Shown: positions 60,458 to 64,000 of the stretch, one piece after another | How positions within the stretch are numbered: position 1 is the stretch's first letter | Layout: each line of letters starts with the position of its first letter | Notes under the pieces: model-generated | Told to the model about the DNA's origin: nothing | Seen by the model: the letters and a program-made list of their open reading frames with translations, nothing else | Database searches by the model: none | DNA from: Panopea generosa | Taxonomy: Eukaryota; Mollusca; Bivalvia; Adapedonta; Hiatellidae | Direction: 5' to 3' | DNA length: 64,000 bases | Assembly: GCA_029582155.1 (NCBI GenBank) | Contig: CM055905.1 | Coordinates: forward strand, 8,026,995 to 8,090,994 | Made by a program: the position numbers and the translations under genes

Positions 60458-62330
60458 TTGTCACTGTGCCGTAGCTGTGCGGGCCCCGTATAATAGGGAC
60501 GTTGGCAATGTCGTTAGCATGTAAATGTCACTGTGCTGTAGCTTTGCAATATTGGCAATGTCGTTAGCATGTAAATGCCACTGTGCTGTAGCTTTGCGAC
60601 ATTGGCACTGTGCAGTAACTGTGCGGGCCCCGTATAATAGGATCGTTGGCAATGTCGTCAGCATGTAAATGTCACTGTGCAGTAGCTGTGCGGGCCCAGT
60701 ATAACAGAGACATTGACAATGTCGTCAGCATGTAAATGTCACTGTGCAGAAGCTGTGCGGTCCCCGTATAATAGAGACATTGGCAATGTCGTTAGCATGT
60801 AAATGTCACTGTGCAGTAGCTATGCGGGTCCAATATAATAGGGACGTTGGCAATGTCGTCAGCATGTAAATGTCACTGTGCAGTAACTGTGCGGGTCCCG
60901 TATAACAGGGTCGTTGACAATGACGTCAGCATGTAAATGTCACTGTGCCGTAGCTGTGCGATATTGGCAATTTCGTTATCATGTAAATGTCACTGTGCAG
61001 TAGCTGTGCGGGCCCCATATAATAAGGTCGTTGACAATGACGTCAGCATGTAAATGTCACTGTGCAGAAGCTGTGCGGGCCCCGTATAATAGAGACATTG
61101 GCAATGTCGTTAGCATGTAAATGTCACTGTGCAGTAGTTGTGCGGGCCCCGTATAATAGGGACGTTGACAATGTCGTTAGCATTAAATGTCACTGTGCAG
61201 TAGCTGTGCAGTCCCCGTATAATAGAGACATTGGCAATGTCGTTAGCATGTAAATGTCACTGTGCAGTAGCTGTGCGGGCCCCGTATAATAGGGACGTTG
61301 ACAATATCTATAGCATGTAAATGTCACTGTGCAGTAGTTGTGCGGGCCCCATGTAATGGAGACATTGGCAATGTCGTTAGCATGTAAATGTCACTGTGCA
61401 GAAGCTGTGCGGGCCCCGTATAATAGAGACATTGGCAATGTCGTTAGCATGTTAATGTCACTGTGCAGTAGCTGTGCGGGCCCCGTATAATAGGGACGTT
61501 GACAATGTCGTTAGCATTAAATGTCACTGTACAGTAGCTGTGCAGTCCCCGTATAATAGAGACATTGGCAATGTCGTTAGCATGTAAATGTCACTGTGCA
61601 GTAGCTGTGCGGGCCCCGTATAATAGGGACGTTGACAATATCTATAGCATGTAAATGTCACTGTGCAGTAGTTGTGCGGGCCCCATGTAATGGAGACAAT
61701 GACAATGTCGTTAGCATGTAAATGTCACTGTGCAGAAGCTGTGCGGGCCCCGTATAATAGAGACATTGGCAATGTCGTTAGCATGTTAATGTCACTGTGC
61801 AGTAGCTGTGCGGGCCCCATATGATAGAGACATTGGCAATGTCGTAAGCATGTAAATGTCACTGTGCAGTAGCTGTGCGGGTCCCATATAACAGGGACGT
61901 TGGCAATGTCGTTAGCATGTAAATGTCACTGTGCAGTAGTTGTGCGGTCCCCGTATAATAGAGACATTGGCAATGTCGTTAGCAAGTAAATGTCACTGTG
62001 CAGTAGCTGTGCGGTCCCCGTATAATAGGGTCGTTGGCAATGTCGTCAGCATGTAAATGTCACTGTGCAGTAACTGTGCGGGCCCCGTATAATAGAGACT
62101 TTGGCAATGTCGTTAGCATGTAAATGTCACTGTGCAGTAGCTGTGTGGGCCCCATGTCATAGAGACTTTGGCAATGTCGTTAGCATGTAAATGTCATTGT
62201 GCAGTATCTGTGCGGGCCCCATATAATAGAGACTTTGGCAATATCGTTAGCATGTAAATGTCATTGTGCAGTAGCTGTGTGGGCCCCATGTAATAGGGAC
62301 GTTGGCAATGTCGTTAGCAGATAATTTTAC
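60438..62330 (+). repeat. 67-bp minisatellite seeded from the end of a coding exon
   Basis: About 28 copies of a 67-base unit: CAATGTCGTTAGCATGTAAA, TGTCACTGTGCAGTAGCTGT, GCGGGCCCCGTATAATAGAG, ACATTGG. Period checked at 61102 and 61169. The first unit includes the last five codons and stop of exon 4a; deletions such as that near 60545 create shorter units, and blocks near 61140-61340 recur near 61500-61700. It is more GC-rich than its flanks. It would form much of the 3' untranslated region if exon 4a is the last exon. Confidence 0.95.
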
Positions 62331-62797
62331 ATACACAGAATTGATTTATTATCAAATGATATAAAACTGGTCTTAATGTTTGTTAGATTTGCTACAATAG
62401 CTATAAGTAACAAAATAATACAGATACCAAATTCAGTATCGGACTGTAATATTTGGTTCTTTAAATAGGGTTTTAAGAAAAATTTATATAAATGACGAGG
62501 AATTAGATTTGAATATGGCGGTCCAGCTGTAACTTCTTCCCAAGCAAATACATGGAAAAAAAACAAGCATCTATATAACAAAATACAATGTATACATAAC
62601 TGATATATAAGCATAACAAATTTTAAGTATTTCAATAGGGTATATCCACAGGGTATATCCACAGTTTTATTTGTCATTGAAAAAGAAATAGAACGAGAAG
62701 TACACCGGAAACACATCCAGTATACAGTCGTAAAAATCAATGTTTTAATAGTACTGATAGGCAGACTTTAACAAACATTGATACTCCTTCCTAATTT
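62331..62797. other. Sequence after the array, nothing recognised
   Basis: A 137-codon - strand frame (62327-62740) begins in the array edge and is AT-driven, and its protein shows no recognisable domain. I do not support it as a gene. Confidence 0.4.
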
Positions 62798-63016
62798 GAT
62801 TGTTATTATTGTAGAGTTTGGTTTATTTTACACAACACTTCTATAAATACATGATGCATAATATATTATGTCGTTTGTTGTGTTGCATATATAAAATACA
62901 TGAAAATAAAATTTGAGGAGTAGAAAGTAGTCCAAGCCGCGTATGACTATTTTGGCGGTGATTAAGACTGCAATGCTTGGTCACGCCCACATAAGCAGGG
63001 CTTGGCCTTTTGGCAT
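62798..63016 (+). mobile_element. Dispersed repeat, second copy (no hairpin)
   Basis: Aligns by eye with 19479-19690. It ends about 42 bases before the alternative exon at 63059, so it contributes sequence close to that exon's acceptor. Confidence 0.65.
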
Positions 63017-63058
63017 ATACATATATTGTATTATATATCAATGCATCTTCTGTTACAG

Positions 63059-63151
63059 ACTGGATGATAAAAAAGATGAAGAGAATGGTTGGAGTTCAGA
63101 AGAAGAAGTTTTCAATGTTTCCGCTATCCATAAAGGAGAAGCCGGTGCTAC
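63059..63151 (+). CDS. Gene 2 exon 4b: alternative or additional cytoplasmic exon
   Basis: Acceptor TTCTGTTACAG at 63058 and donor GGTGCTAC|GTAAGT. The phase at both ends is 2, so the exon is 93 bases (31 codons' worth) and fits directly after exon 3. The first base A makes the same Arg codon as exon 4a. It reads LDDKKDEENGWSSEEEVFN then VSAIHKGEAGA, acidic and without hydrophobic segments. No stop occurs before the donor, so the transcript continues past 64000. It could be an alternative tail in place of exon 4a. It could also be an exon of a neighbouring gene, which is less likely given the phase match. Confidence 0.6.
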
Positions 63152-63343
63152 GTAAGTTAACTGACCAAAGTACCGCTGCACATACCCGTTTTACAAATTG
63201 ACATAACTGTTTTGTTTGTAAAACGGACATTTGTTGTGAAGCAGTTAACTAGCCAAAACATTTTTATATAAATGTTGGATAGTGTATTTGAACGACAGGA
63301 TTTCTTCACCTGAGGAAATCATCACTTTCTGTATAAGTCGCGC

Positions 63344-63605
63344 CCGGTTAGCTCAGTCGTTAGCGCATCTGACTTAATCTGGGGTCGTAATTTAGAATTC
63401 CCGCCCAGCCACAATCTCCGTGATGATTATTACATTATGCCTCATTGTCATTCACCTCGCACCGTTTATTTAAGTGAGACAGTTCTCAGTTACTTGTGGA
63501 TATGCGCGATTGCTCGAGTACTGGTTTACCTTCCAGGATCCCAGGAAAGAGTGGTTCGGTAAATCGATCATCCGTTAACCATCGATGGCATATTAACAAA
63601 AATGA
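63344..63605 (+). mobile_element. tRNA-derived SINE
   Basis: Head GCGCCCGGTTAGCTCAGTCG (A box) with a decayed B box (AATTTAGAATTCC), then a body with CTCATTGTCATTCACCTCGC and the end GTTAACCATCGATGGCATAT. Same family as 59180-59480. Confidence 0.8.
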
Positions 63606-64000
63606 TGATTATTATTCAAAGAAACAAACATCTTTCTGCATACATGAATTTGAAAACTCACTTTCAAAATTGATGTAAAACCAAAAATATTCCATTAATT
63701 CCATGCATAACAGTTTATTTGTAAATTTATGTTTGTATATCACTGCCCCTGTTTCCCAGGATATCATGTCGGAACAATTGTCCATCTTAAACGTAGTGTA
63801 TCAGAAAAAACGCAAAAATTGTCTTAAAAATAAAAAGTAACTCATAAGTAAATAAAATCCGAATGGTTTAGTATCACATCCATAAATACGTGACAAAATC
63901 GATATTTAAATCGGAATGGTAAACTTGAAACAAAACCCCTATAGACAGCACTTAATACTAATTGACGACCTTCACATCGCCATTTGGACTCAAACCTAGA
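63606..64000. other. Window end, nothing recognised
   Basis: AT-rich, presumably intron of gene 2 downstream of exon 4b. Confidence 0.4.

Overview
The window looks like genomic DNA of a lophotrochozoan animal, most likely a bivalve mollusc. It is AT-rich, its genes are split by long introns with canonical GT/AG borders, it carries many tRNA-derived SINEs and EEP-type LINEs, and its LIM-homeodomain gene resembles invertebrate Lhx2/9 (apterous class). The species cannot be named from the sequence. No prokaryotic, organellar or viral gene set is visible.

Gene 1 (about 0.9-29.2 kb, + strand) is an Lhx2/9 (apterous-type) transcription factor. Four exons are secure: LIM1 at 17099-17304, LIM2 plus the QKGRPRKRK linker at 20904-21271, the homeodomain N-terminal part at 27051-27266, and recognition helix plus C-terminus at 28933-29220. 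A fifth, N-terminal exon (958 or 1000 to 1098) is proposed because its donor phase fits. Intron 1 (16 kb) holds a 7-kb minisatellite, a LINE 3' fragment and microsatellites. The homeodomain exon junction has a one-base frame conflict.

A repeat-dominated interval follows (about 30.3-40.0 kb): a 28-bp array, a very long 48-bp array with higher-order structure, and a 38-bp array. A 114-codon ORF of unknown nature lies on the - strand at 29547-29891, and a possible last exon of a - strand gene lies at 43015-43158.

Gene 2 (45.7 to at least 63.2 kb, + strand) is a single-pass type I membrane protein that I do not recognise as a named family. It has a signal-peptide exon (45738-45798), a large cysteine-free disordered ectodomain exon (57331-58701), a transmembrane exon (59602-59698) and two candidate continuations of the cytoplasmic tail in the same splice phase: a stop-containing exon with an NPxY motif (60319-60457) and a downstream acidic exon (63059-63151) that runs on beyond the window. 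A 67-bp minisatellite (60438-62330) begins inside the last codons and stop of the first of these exons.

Intron 1 of gene 2 contains a - strand LINE (about 56.76 to 48.99 kb) interrupted by a younger, 5'-truncated + strand LINE with an intact 1009-codon ORF. About 19 kb of the 64 kb is minisatellite, in seven unrelated arrays. SINEs, MITE-like repeats and microsatellites fill much of the rest.
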